A stretch of DNA of 64,000 bases from Polyangiaceae bacterium (GTDB taxonomy: Bacteria; Myxococcota_A; Polyangia; Polyangiales; Polyangiaceae), in NCBI GenBank assembly GCA_016715885.1, contig JADJXL010000002.1, positions 124,001-188,000 of the forward strand. The letters run 5' to 3'. Position numbers and translations under genes: made by a program. The notes under the pieces are model-generated. The model was not told where the DNA came from. It saw nothing but the letters and a program-made list of their open reading frames with translations, and made no database searches. Positions 45,974-54,711 of the stretch are shown piece after piece. The stretch's first letter is position 1; every line of letters starts with the position of its first letter.

Positions 45974-46110
45974 GACGTCCTTCCCACAGACATCATCTCA
46001 GGAGAATCGAACGACGGGAAGCTGCATCGACATCGGATGGCCACGAATTCGAACGCGTTGTCGTCATACGAGTTCACTTCCACACGCATCTCGGTAAACT
46101 CGCCTTCGCA

Positions 46111-46545
46111 ATGTCCCAGCACGACACGCACGGATCCGGCGGACAGTACGAAGTCGACGAGCACGCAGCAGGCGATGACGACGCGCCGGAAGGCGTATCG
46201 CTCGAGCAAACGGCTGAAATTGAAGCATATTTGGCCGTGTTCGTGGACGAGCCGCGCGACGCGGTCCTCGGCCGCTTCGATATGGACGAAGACCGTTTCT
46301 GCAATGCAAAAAAAGTATGGGCGGAGCGGATCGAAGACGAAGTCCTGCGAGCATCGGCGCCTGGGCAAAGGATCGCGGCGGCGGAGAAGTATCGATTATC
46401 GATGCGATATTCGGTGGCGTATTCGAAGGCGGCGGAGCGGGCGCGAGAAGACGCGGCTGCGGTGCAGGGTGACGGCGAGCTGGAAGGTGCAAGCGCGTCG
46501 CTCGGATCGGGCGGGATGCTTCGGCTTGGATCCGGCCATGAGTGA
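46111..46545 (+). CDS. Small VgrG-linked protein with helical module
   Basis: 144 aa. After an acidic N-terminus (about 28 residues), a helical module of about 70 residues begins SLEQTAEIEAYLAVFVDEPRD and contains KKVWAERIEDE. It aligns by eye with the C-terminal module of the large DUF2169 protein at 47187-49511 (see findings). It starts 137 bases from the divergent vgrG start and its last 8 bases overlap the next gene. Function unknown; an interaction role in the island is inferred. Confidence 0.6.
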   Translation: MSQHDTHGSGGQYEVDEHAAGDDDAPEGVSLEQTAEIEAYLAVFVDEPRDAVLGRFDMDEDRFCNAKKVWAERIEDEVLRASAPGQRIAAAEKYRLSMRYSVAYSKAAERAREDAAAVQGDGELEGASASLGSGGMLRLGSGHE

Positions 46546-47098
46546 CGAGAACGAATCACAAGGGAATGAAAGCGGCGCGGCTCCTCTTGCGCCGCGTGCG
46601 GTCGTGCTTCCTTCGGGAAGGTCGATCGAAGTGCAGTCGCAGGCGGACGCCGACGTGCTTCGTTTTCGTTCTCCGAGCGGTGCGTGTGTCCTGACGATTC
46701 ATCTCACCGATGCAGGTCCCGTCGTGCGCGTCGAAGGTGCGTCGCTCGAAGTGAGTGCGGCCAAGCGTTTGTCACTCGATTGCGAAGAGTTTCACCTGCG
46801 TGCATCGGGTGGCGCCTCAATCGATGTGGGCGGTGATTTGCAGGAGCGAGTGGGAGGATCGGTCAATCGCGCTGCAAGTGGCGACGTGATCACGGTCGCG
46901 CGACACGTTGGCGTAGAAGCGCGTCCAGGGGGAATCGAGCTACGGGCGAACGATGATGTGCGCGTGACAGGTGAACGCGTTCTCCTGAATTCGGATGATC
47001 CTCCGATGCCGCTCACGTGGGAGGAATACGAGGCGCGTCGAATCGAACGCGAGGGCAAAGCGATTGGGCTCGGGGGTTTGGTGAAGGTCCCAAAGTAG
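46538..47098 (+). CDS. Small beta-rich protein of the VgrG island
   Basis: 186 aa from ATG 46538, overlapping the previous gene by 8 bases. A larger frame reaches back to 44984 but is antisense to vgrG and is ignored. The body alternates short strands and Gly/Asp turns: LRFRSPSGACVLTIHLTDAGPVVRVEGASLEVSAAKRLSLDCEEFHLRASGGASIDVGGDLQERVGGSVNR, reminiscent of VgrG-type beta-solenoids. The tail is charged. Possibly a spike extension; not assigned to a known family. Confidence 0.6.
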   Translation: MSDENESQGNESGAAPLAPRAVVLPSGRSIEVQSQADADVLRFRSPSGACVLTIHLTDAGPVVRVEGASLEVSAAKRLSLDCEEFHLRASGGASIDVGGDLQERVGGSVNRAASGDVITVARHVGVEARPGGIELRANDDVRVTGERVLLNSDDPPMPLTWEEYEARRIEREGKAIGLGGLVKVPK

Positions 47099-47186
47099 TC
47101 TCTTGGCAGACGCGCTGGACGTGCGTCCTTTCAAACCAACAAGAACTTCCCACAACCCAATCCCCTTTCGCTACACTCCGCGGGCC

Positions 47187-49511
47187 GTGGAAGTCTTGTC
47201 GCTATGTCCCTTTCGTGCCGGTGCGCTCACGTGGCAGTCGGCGCCGAACGCGTGGTCGTTGACGGTCGTCGTCAAGGCAACCTTCACGATTGTCGTTGGA
47301 GGCGAAGCGACGGTCGCGCCCGTGCAGGCGCCAGTCACAGCGTTTGCCGACGATTCGGATGCAGCCATCGAAGACTTGTCGCCGCTCAAGCCTCGTGTCG
47401 ATGTGCTCGTGCTTCGAGGTGCCAATGAGGACACGGCGACCGTGGAGGTATCGTCGTGCGTGATGCCTGCGCGAGGTCCCATTCCGCCCTATGCGCCGGC
47501 GCGGCGATTGCTTTTGCGTGAAGCGGGGCTCGCGTGGGCCGCAGCAGTGCTTCGTGGCGAAGCCATTGCAGCGGGGCCGGCTCCCGAAGGATTCGATTTC
47601 AGTTTCTTCCACGTGGCGCAGCGCGAGCAACGGATCGACCTCTTGCGACCAGGCTCGCCGCTCGTGCTCAGTGACGTTTTGCCCGGTCACGCGCGCGCCG
47701 AGACGATCTTGCCGCAGCGAAAACCTCAGGCATTTCGTATTCATCCACAATCTGGAAAAGCGTCCGAAATCATTTTGCGTTGCGACACGTTGTGCATCGA
47801 TGCGCCGCGGGGACTCTTGATATTGACGTTCCGTGGCATCGCGGATGTCGACGCGCAAGACGGAGCCAGTGCGGGCACGATCGTCGTGGCAGCGCATTCG
47901 GCCGGTAAGAAAATCCGCGCCGATCGAATCGAACGATTTTTACGAAATGGCGAACCGATCGAAGGCGAATCGAACGACGGTAGGCATCCGCTCGAAATGC
48001 GTTACGACACGGTGCTCGCCGCGCCCAAAGGCGACACGATGGCTCTGCCCGAAATGGATGCTGCCGCTTCGGGCGGTTATCCTGCCGCACCTGCAAATCA
48101 AAGTGAATCGAGCATCCTACGCGCATTGCCTTTCCAAGCTCCAGCGCCCGATGCACCGCTTCCGGCAATTCCGCCCGCGCCATTGCGTGTTCCAGGCGGC
48201 GGTCGGCGATTGGGCACGCTGTCCGCGCCCATGGAGCAGTCGCGGGGTCCCGACATGCCGTTCCAGGGAAAACTGCCGCCACCCGTGGAGGAGCGGTATT
48301 TGCCTCCTCCGCCGCCGGAAGGCGTATTTCCGCCACCCCCAGCAATGCTTCCCGTTGCTCCACCCCCGGAACCTCCACCGCCGATAATGCCTCCGGCCAT
48401 GCTCGGAGCGCCTTTTGCGCAGGATGAAAAAACGGCGGATCTGCCACCGGGGCATGCGCAATCCGACACGAACATCGAAGAAACGACGGTCGACTTGCCG
48501 CCTCAGGCGGCAGCCGCAGGTTTCGGCGCCGACGCGGCACGACCGACAGCGGCGGAAGCAGCGAAACCAGCGCCCGTCGCCGGAAGCTTGGCAGGAAAAA
48601 CCCTGGCAGCAGCTCCAAAGCCGGCAGTTGCCGCGCCGAGCGCGCCGAAACCCATTGCAACGCTCGGAGGCGCCAAAACTGGCGCGCCGCTCGGGGCGGC
48701 TCCGATCGCACCGAAACCAGTGGTGACTGCCAAACCAGCCACGCTCGGGCCTGCCGCGCCCAAGCCAATCGCGCCCAAGCCAGTTGCGCCCAAGGCGCCC
48801 ATTCGAGTGCCCGCGCCGCTCGGCCCCAAGCTCAAAGCGGACGCACCTGCCAAACCCGCATCTCCTGCAGCAACCGCGGCGGACAAGAAACCCGCGTCAC
48901 CCGGCCTCGCCAAACCTATTGGCCAAGCCAAACCCGCCCCCGTCGCTTTGCGTCCCGCGGCTCCGAACATCGTCAAGCCGGCTGCTGCTTCATCGACAGC
49001 CGCTGCATCGGCCAGCGCCCCAGCCGCCCCGGCGCCGGCTGCTGCTGCACCAGCGGCATCGCCCGAACCCGAAGAAAAATTCGATGCATCAGCCGCGATG
49101 ACCATCGAGCAATGCGCGGCGCTCGAGGCAGAATTGCGTCACCGAGCGCCTTCACGTAACGCTCTTTTGGAAAAAAATGGTTTGTCCGACGAAAAATGGT
49201 CCGCCGTTCAAAAGCATTGGTCGGAGTCGATCAAGCGCGAAACCGAACGCGGACAGCGCAAGCTTCTCGTGACGTACGATGCTGCCTACGTGGCCGTTCA
49301 GGAAAAACTCGGTGTGAAAGTGGGACTCGATACCCACGCACGCTTGCAGGTCGCTGCGGAACGCGGAACGACGGCCGAAGTGCTGAAGGAGCTTGGTTTG
49401 GAACCAGCGGATCAGATGCGATTGGGTAGGGTGTGGACGCAGCGGCTCGCGGATGATCCGGCGCGTATGCGTGAGCTTGCGGCAGCCATCGAAGCTGCCC
49501 GATCAGCTTGA
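47187..49511 (+). CDS. Large DUF2169 protein with Pro/Ala-rich linker and C-terminal helical module
   Basis: 774 aa from GTG 47187, where DUF2169 proteins begin (VEVLSLCPFRAGALTWQ); a TTG at 47103 would add 28 non-domain residues. Residues 1-280 are DUF2169 (LTVVVKATFTIVVGGEA; PARRLLLREAG). Residues about 300-630 are low-complexity Pro/Ala/Lys. The C-terminus (from about 632) holds a helical module, TIEQCAALEAELRHRAPSRN followed by SAVQKHWSESIKRE, and then a second related half (EVLKELGLEPADQMRLGRVW). Likely a third adaptor of the island, with a tail that can bind a partner sharing the module. No clear ribosome site. Confidence 0.7.
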   Translation: MEVLSLCPFRAGALTWQSAPNAWSLTVVVKATFTIVVGGEATVAPVQAPVTAFADDSDAAIEDLSPLKPRVDVLVLRGANEDTATVEVSSCVMPARGPIPPYAPARRLLLREAGLAWAAAVLRGEAIAAGPAPEGFDFSFFHVAQREQRIDLLRPGSPLVLSDVLPGHARAETILPQRKPQAFRIHPQSGKASEIILRCDTLCIDAPRGLLILTFRGIADVDAQDGASAGTIVVAAHSAGKKIRADRIERFLRNGEPIEGESNDGRHPLEMRYDTVLAAPKGDTMALPEMDAAASGGYPAAPANQSESSILRALPFQAPAPDAPLPAIPPAPLRVPGGGRRLGTLSAPMEQSRGPDMPFQGKLPPPVEERYLPPPPPEGVFPPPPAMLPVAPPPEPPPPIMPPAMLGAPFAQDEKTADLPPGHAQSDTNIEETTVDLPPQAAAAGFGADAARPTAAEAAKPAPVAGSLAGKTLAAAPKPAVAAPSAPKPIATLGGAKTGAPLGAAPIAPKPVVTAKPATLGPAAPKPIAPKPVAPKAPIRVPAPLGPKLKADAPAKPASPAATAADKKPASPGLAKPIGQAKPAPVALRPAAPNIVKPAAASSTAAASASAPAAPAPAAAAPAASPEPEEKFDASAAMTIEQCAALEAELRHRAPSRNALLEKNGLSDEKWSAVQKHWSESIKRETERGQRKLLVTYDAAYVAVQEKLGVKVGLDTHARLQVAAERGTTAEVLKELGLEPADQMRLGRVWTQRLADDPARMRELAAAIEAARSA

Positions 49512-49513
49512 TT

Positions 49514-50176
49514 TCACGTTCCACCGGCCGCAGGGCTCGCTTGGACGACTTGCTGCGTCGATGCGCGGAAAATCTTTTCGGATTGTTTACGAACGCCGGA
49601 GACGGCATTCTCTGCCGCCGTGCATAACTCGGGTGTCACGAGGCTCGCGGGCGCAGGCAGTTTCGGATCGACGAGCAGGTCCAGTTTGACGATCGTGTGC
49701 TGAGAATCGACCGCGCGCAGGTGCCAGACGGCGCGGAAATCGTCGACGTTGCCGCGAAGCATGCGCGCCGTGATTTGCTCTTCATTGCCCACGACGACAG
49801 GTTGGCCAATCAATGCGACGACCCAAACCGTGGCGGCGCCGTGCAAAATGGGCACCTCCAAATATACTTCACTAATGCCCTTGTTCCGAGAAAGCAATTT
49901 GCTCTTCTTGAAGGGCTTGATCACTTTTTCGTAATTGCGATAATCCGTGACGACGCGACGAACCACATCGATGGGAGCGTGAACATAAATGGCCGCTCCG
50001 CCGGTATCGATGGAGTTTTTTGGACTCGTCGTTTTACGCGTATAACGCTCGGCCCGTCCACGACGTTCGAGGCGCGTCGCTTCGTCATCACCAGCTTGGG
50101 ACGCCATTGGCATCGTGAAAAGAATGGTGAATGTGGTTACCAAAGCGAGAACCAGGTGGCGAAGGCGAATACGCAT
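49514..50176 (-). CDS. Exported SRPBCC (START-like) protein
   Basis: 220 aa from ATG 50176 with GGAG upstream. N-terminal signal peptide (LVLALVTTFTILFTMPMASQA). The mature part is a START/SRPBCC helix-grip fold: IYVHAPIDVVRRVVTDYRNYEKVIKPFKKSKLL, then IVKLDLLVDPKLP. The family binds hydrophobic ligands; an exported form could bind a lipid or a lipid-linked compound. Convergent with the large DUF2169 gene, two bases apart. Confidence 0.75.
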   Translation of the reverse strand: MRIRLRHLVLALVTTFTILFTMPMASQAGDDEATRLERRGRAERYTRKTTSPKNSIDTGGAAIYVHAPIDVVRRVVTDYRNYEKVIKPFKKSKLLSRNKGISEVYLEVPILHGAATVWVVALIGQPVVVGNEEQITARMLRGNVDDFRAVWHLRAVDSQHTIVKLDLLVDPKLPAPASLVTPELCTAAENAVSGVRKQSEKIFRASTQQVVQASPAAGGT

Positions 50177-50327
50177 AGGTGTCTCCAAAGTGCGGGCGCG
50201 ATGCAGGAGCTACAATGCAGCATCCATGCCCGTCGCGACGCACCGTGGAGAGACCCAAAAGACGGCGGAATTGACGCGAGTTTGTCAAACCTAATGACAA
50301 TGACGTCCGACGACCGTGACGCGTCGT

Positions 50328-50822
50328 TCACTCCCTCCCGGTCGGCGGTGCCGGGGAGGCAGGGGTCGGTGGAGCAGGAGTGGACGGAGGCGCAGGCGCG
50401 GCAGTCGTTCGCACATCGACCTCATCCAGGGGTGCCATCTTACATGTTCCGTCGAACAATACGCCCCGGTCGATGAAAATGGCCGGCGCATGCAGAGCTC
50501 CCGTGACGCGAGCAGGTGCGTATAGCTCGATCGCGTTGCGCGCTCGAATGTTGGCGGAAACTTCGCCACCCGTGACAATGCAAGCTCCCACGAGAATATC
50601 ACCGGCGACGTTAGCTCCATCGCCAATGACGAGTACATCATCGCCGCGAATTTCGCCTTTGAACTGGCCATCGACGCGCACGCGGCCTTCGAAAAACAGC
50701 TTGCCCTCGAAGCGAGTTCCTCGGCCCAAGAGGGCATTGATCTCGGTGGGCCGGTGCGCCGCTCGGTTCGCTGACGCGTCGGAGCGCTGAGCTTGCTCTT
50801 CTTGTGGCGAATTGGGCTCCAT
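50328..50822 (-). CDS. Bactofilin-type cytoskeletal protein
   Basis: 164 aa. A polar N-terminal tail, then the bactofilin beta-helix (about residues 30-130): LLGRGTRFEGKLFFEGRVRVDGQFKGEIRGDDVLVIGDGANVAGDI, with the regular Gly spacing of right-handed beta-helices. The C-terminal tail is a Pro/Ala/Thr-rich extension. Bactofilins polymerise at the inner membrane and organise cell-wall or chromosome processes in myxobacteria. Partner unknown. Confidence 0.85.
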   Translation of the reverse strand: MEPNSPQEEQAQRSDASANRAAHRPTEINALLGRGTRFEGKLFFEGRVRVDGQFKGEIRGDDVLVIGDGANVAGDILVGACIVTGGEVSANIRARNAIELYAPARVTGALHAPAIFIDRGVLFDGTCKMAPLDEVDVRTTAAPAPPSTPAPPTPASPAPPTGRE

Positions 50823-50878
50823 GGTGGACAGGGCTTACTCTACTCGAGGCGCGAGGCCAACTGGTTTGGAGAGCGGGG

Positions 50879-52132
50879 TTAGAGCCAGTCGCGGAACAGG
50901 TAGGCTGCCCACGATGCGGCACGTTCCCACGCAGGGCGCTTTTGCCAACTTTTCAACGTAATTTCTTCGCAATGCGCAAGATCTTCGAAAAACATGGCTT
51001 CCACGGCGCTCGCAAAGCGACAATCGTCGATGATGGCGTTTGCTTCCATGTTCAGACGCAACGATTGCTGATCGAGATTGCTCGAACCAACCGTTGCCCA
51101 TCGGCCATCGACCACCGCTGTTTTTGCGTGTAGCACGCGACCGTGCCATTCGTAGAGGCGGATGCCCGCGCGCAGCATCCGGCCATAAATGGTGCGCGTC
51201 GCGAGCTTCACGGCGGTCACGTCCGTCGTTCCAGCGACCATGACGCGTACGTCCACGCCGCGTTCTGCTGCATCGCAAAGTGCCCGCAGCATACGCAGCG
51301 TCGGGAGGAAATAGGCATTGGTAATGTAAATTTTTTGCTTCGCCCCGTGAAACGCTTGTCGATACGAACGACGAATGCTCACCCGACCACGATGCATGTC
51401 GTTCGTGACGATGTGTACGTGCGGATCGGGGCGCCGCCCATCGCGCCCGTACCTAGATTCGTCAATGGGCGCTCCATTGGCTTTTTTCCACGTGCGCAAA
51501 AAGAAGTATTGCAATTCGAGCGCCGCGGGACCCTCGAATTCGATGTGCGTGTCGCGAAACCCCGCGCCTCCCTCTTCCCGAGGTGCATAATCGCTAGAAA
51601 TGTTGATCCCGCCCGTGAAGGCCAATCGAGAATCGATGATGAGCGATTTCCTGTGATTTCTGCGGGATACTTGCTGTACGAGCTTCACGTCCTGAAGCGC
51701 ATGCAGAACGGGCCGAAATGGCAAAACACGCACACCATTTTCGCGCAATCTGTTGACATATCCGTCGGATACGGACGAACCCCACGTATCAAAAAGCAAA
51801 TTGACCTCGACGCCCGCTCGCGCACGTTCGATCAATGCATCGGAAAAACGATTGCCCACGCGGTCGTCTTCCAAGATGTACGTTTCGAGGCATATCGTGG
51901 ACTTTGCGCGCGAAATGGCATCCAGCATCGCCGGAAAGGCTTGCGCACCATCCTTGAGCAGTCGCAAGCGGTGAAACCCGACGATCAAGTCACAATACGC
52001 ACCCGTCGCCGGCACACGCCGCGATCCGACCACGGCATCGAGCGATGACCGAGCTTCGATGCCAGGCGAATGAGACGACTTGGCTTTGCGCGTCGCACGA
52101 AACATTTCAGGCGCAAAAGAGTAGCGTAGCAT
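50879..52132 (-). CDS. Phospholipase D-superfamily protein, cardiolipin synthase-like
   Basis: 417 aa with the two HKD motifs of the PLD superfamily: NHRKSLIIDSRLAFTGG (about residue 166) and LHAKTAVVDGRWATVGSSN (about residue 348). The spacing, the SSDY and GFRDTH blocks and TWGSSVSDGYVNRLRENGV are typical of ClsA/ClsB-like cardiolipin synthases. It makes cardiolipin from phosphatidylglycerol at the inner membrane. No obvious long membrane helix is visible, as in ClsB-type enzymes. Confidence 0.85.
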   Translation of the reverse strand: MLRYSFAPEMFRATRKAKSSHSPGIEARSSLDAVVGSRRVPATGAYCDLIVGFHRLRLLKDGAQAFPAMLDAISRAKSTICLETYILEDDRVGNRFSDALIERARAGVEVNLLFDTWGSSVSDGYVNRLRENGVRVLPFRPVLHALQDVKLVQQVSRRNHRKSLIIDSRLAFTGGINISSDYAPREEGGAGFRDTHIEFEGPAALELQYFFLRTWKKANGAPIDESRYGRDGRRPDPHVHIVTNDMHRGRVSIRRSYRQAFHGAKQKIYITNAYFLPTLRMLRALCDAAERGVDVRVMVAGTTDVTAVKLATRTIYGRMLRAGIRLYEWHGRVLHAKTAVVDGRWATVGSSNLDQQSLRLNMEANAIIDDCRFASAVEAMFFEDLAHCEEITLKSWQKRPAWERAASWAAYLFRDWL

Positions 52133-52153
52133 GGGCGAGTCTGCCGCAGCCGA

Positions 52154-52924
52154 TCACTCCTTGGATGCATTTGCAAAAGGCGCGGTCGCAAGCACGGCGC
52201 GATCACGTCCAGCCCGTTTCGCGGAGTAGAGCGCCGCATCTGCCGCCTCGAAGAGCTCGTCCGGCGACGATGCCGCAGAGCTCAGGTCGGCGATGCCTAT
52301 CGACACCGTGAGCGGAATCGGCAGATCGCACTCACATTGGAGCAACGTTTCACGAATACGATCGCACAGTCCCATCGCTTGCATGCCGGTCGTCGAGGGT
52401 AGCAACACGACAAACTCGTCACCTCCGTACCTTGCGGGCAAGTCGGTGGCTCGACACGCGACACGGAGTGTTTCCCCCACGCAAACGAGCGCGCGATCGC
52501 CCGCTTCGTGTCCGCCTCGGTCGTTGATCTCCTTCAAGTGATCGACGTCGATCAAGAGCACGGAAAAAGGCGTGTGATGGCGCGTCGCACGCGCCCATTC
52601 TTCTGCGAGCCGCGCGTGAATGTGACGGCGATTGTGAAGACGCGTGAGCGGATCGGTGATCGACGTTTTGGCGAGCGCATCCTCGCGAGCGCCGAGGGTC
52701 CATCCAAGGATGACGAACACGATCAGCGTCGAGAGCGTGAGGTAAACGAACGTCACGCGATCGGATTCGATTTGAGCTCCAACGAAGTCCAGCGTCGGTA
52801 CGGCACTCGAAACGATGCTCCGCACGAGCAGCAGGCCAAGTGGCGCGCCGAGGGAAAGGAGCGCACCGAGGCCAGCGAACGTGATGGCCTTGGGCACTTG
52901 TTCAGGCATCCGAGGGCTTTGCAT
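52154..52924 (-). CDS. Membrane-bound diguanylate cyclase (GGDEF)
   Basis: 256 aa from ATG 52924 (ATG 52909 also fits). Two helices at residues about 10-34 and 50-72 are followed by a complete GGDEF domain: SITDPLTRLHNRRHI, then RATDLPARYGGDEF. The catalytic GGDEF is intact, and RATD gives an allosteric c-di-GMP I-site. It makes c-di-GMP and is probably feedback-inhibited. No sensor domain beyond the membrane helices is seen. Divergent from the usp gene. Confidence 0.88.
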   Translation of the reverse strand: MQSPRMPEQVPKAITFAGLGALLSLGAPLGLLLVRSIVSSAVPTLDFVGAQIESDRVTFVYLTLSTLIVFVILGWTLGAREDALAKTSITDPLTRLHNRRHIHARLAEEWARATRHHTPFSVLLIDVDHLKEINDRGGHEAGDRALVCVGETLRVACRATDLPARYGGDEFVVLLPSTTGMQAMGLCDRIRETLLQCECDLPIPLTVSIGIADLSSAASSPDELFEAADAALYSAKRAGRDRAVLATAPFANASKE

Positions 52925-53065
52925 GAAGGAGCTGGGCGTGGCCCTGAAAGATCCATGCCGCGCTGCGAAGGCATCGCCGTGCTGGTGGACTGGCACGGGT
53001 CGTGTTAGCTCGGATGGACGTCTCAGATGTAGCGCAGGGACGCGCGGAGAGGAAAGGCGACGAAC

Positions 53066-53506
53066 ATGCACCGAATTCTGGTTGGTCTCGATGCTTCACC
53101 GCGAGCGCAGGGGGTCCTCGATGCCGCGCTCGACTTGGCAAAGCGCACGGGTAGCAAGTTGATTTTGGTGCGCGCTGTCGGCATCCCGATCGAGATTCCC
53201 GCGGAGGCTTACGCATTGCCGCCCGCATCGCTCGAGGGGCTACTTCGTGAACAAGCGCAGAAGTACATCGATCTCGAAGAAAAGAAGGTGCCCGAGGAGC
53301 TGCGTGGCGGAGCGAAGGTAGCTGTCGGCACGCCGTGGCAAGCGATCTGCGATCTGGCGAAAGCAGAAAACGTCGACCTCATCATGGTCGGATCACATGG
53401 GTATCAGGGCCTCGATCGCTTGATTGGTACGACGGCCGCGAAGATCGTCAACCACGCGGATCGATCCGTGCTCGTCGTGCGCGACGCACAAAGGCTGACG
53501 TCGTAG
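53066..53506 (+). CDS. Universal stress protein (UspA family)
   Basis: 146 aa. Begins HRILVGLDASPRAQGVLDAALDLAKRTGSKLILV, ends with the ATP-binding loop VGSHGYQGLDRLIGTTAAKIVNHADRSVLVVR (G-x2-G-x9-G-T pattern). It is a small cytosolic stress-response nucleotide-binding protein. AGAGGAAAGG upstream of ATG 53066. The gene stands alone and is convergent with the hydrolase lipoprotein. Confidence 0.92.
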   Translation: MHRILVGLDASPRAQGVLDAALDLAKRTGSKLILVRAVGIPIEIPAEAYALPPASLEGLLREQAQKYIDLEEKKVPEELRGGAKVAVGTPWQAICDLAKAENVDLIMVGSHGYQGLDRLIGTTAAKIVNHADRSVLVVRDAQRLTS

Positions 53507-53550
53507 CCTGCAAATCATGCGCTCGTGGTGCATGACGTGCGCTCGCGATC

Positions 53551-54672
53551 TCACTTCGATTCGATCGTGACCAGGCCCTTGTCGACGTACCGAGCCTGAG
53601 CTTCCGCACCCGTCAAGTACGTATCGTAGCCTGTGTTGCCTCGCAGGTACCGCTCGTAGAACGCCGTGACGTACGCGCGGGACAAACTGTTCACCGTGGC
53701 GTTGTCGGTCGTCGGCATGTTGCAGAAGCTGCACGTCGTTCCGCACGACGCGAGGTCGTCGAGGAAGCTCATGTGGTTGGCACCTTTGACGGTGACCGAA
53801 AGGCTCGGGGACGTCGTGCCTGCGTAGAACGTCGTGTAGTTGTCGGCAGCAGGGGCGCAAGGCTGGAACCCGCCCGAAGCGTCCAAGGTTTCACCAAGAA
53901 AACCGGTGGGTATTTTGAGCTGCGGCATGAGGGCCGAGACGTCGACGCAATTCGGTGGATTGCAGCCCATTCCAGGTCCACCTCCACCGTCGACGGGGTC
54001 GAGCACGATGCTGGCTTTGATGCGCGAGTCCATCGTGGCTGCGAGGAGCGCGATTTTGCCGCCGAGAGAATGTCCCGTCATGCCGACGTTCACCGTATTG
54101 GCTTTCAGCTCTGGTTTGCTGCCGGCCCATTCGATGGCCGAAATGATGTCCTTGGCGTTGTCGGGATTTTCCGGTCCCAAAAACGATGTCGGAAAGTCCG
54201 CGGTAATGGCGACATATCCGAACGTCGCGAGGCGTTTGATGTAATTCGTGTATTGGCTTGCCGGAAGCTGAAATCCGTGCGCGACGACGACGACCGGATA
54301 AGGTCCTTCCATCGGGCCGCCCGCCGGATAAAACACATGCATGGGCACTTTGTTTTTGGTGGATGGATTGATGTATTGATCGTCTTTCATTTCGAGAATG
54401 GCATAGGGGCCATTCACATTGGGATCGTACACGTTCATCGGAATGCCGCTGCTGCTGCTACTGCTGCTGCTGCTCGATCCCGAAACGCTGGTATCCGATC
54501 CGCCCGTTCCCATGCCTCCCGCACCGCTGCCACTGCCGCCGGTGCCACCGATGTTCGTCGATCCGGTCGGTTGCAGGCCCGTGCTGTCGCCGCCACAACC
54601 CGCTGCCCACGCGAGGCCAGCTAATCCCAAGACAATGCCCAAGTTTTTCACGACCATACTCCTTGGATCCAT
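53551..54672 (-). CDS. Alpha/beta-hydrolase lipoprotein (chlorophyllase/PAF-acetylhydrolase-like)
   Basis: 373 aa from ATG 54672; ATG 54657 would also keep the signal. Lipobox LAWAAGC is followed by a Gly/Ser-rich linker with a run of about ten Ser. Hydrolase features are VVVVAHGFQLPASQY (oxyanion loop), the nucleophile elbow GHSLGG, an Asp in VLDPVDGGG and the catalytic His in KGANHMSFLDD. Several late cysteines may form disulfides. Exported and membrane anchored; an esterase or lipase role is likely, substrate unknown. Confidence 0.82.
   Translation of the reverse strand: MDPRSMVVKNLGIVLGLAGLAWAAGCGGDSTGLQPTGSTNIGGTGGSGSGAGGMGTGGSDTSVSGSSSSSSSSSSGIPMNVYDPNVNGPYAILEMKDDQYINPSTKNKVPMHVFYPAGGPMEGPYPVVVVAHGFQLPASQYTNYIKRLATFGYVAITADFPTSFLGPENPDNAKDIISAIEWAGSKPELKANTVNVGMTGHSLGGKIALLAATMDSRIKASIVLDPVDGGGGPGMGCNPPNCVDVSALMPQLKIPTGFLGETLDASGGFQPCAPAADNYTTFYAGTTSPSLSVTVKGANHMSFLDDLASCGTTCSFCNMPTTDNATVNSLSRAYVTAFYERYLRGNTGYDTYLTGAEAQARYVDKGLVTIESK
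54447..54474 (-). repeat. Trinucleotide-type repeat encoding a Ser run
   Basis: A run of gctgct/actgct triplets on the + strand that codes for consecutive Ser residues in the linker of the hydrolase lipoprotein. Such runs can change length by slippage; probably only a flexible spacer. Confidence 0.7.
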
Positions 54673-54711
54673 GAGCGAAGCTGCACGCGGCGCGCTTTCG
54701 GCCGCGTGCAG

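Noticed and set aside
44984..46537. A large open frame on the + strand that precedes 46538
   Set aside because: Antisense to vgrG; only the 46538-47098 part looks like protein and overlaps the previous gene normally.
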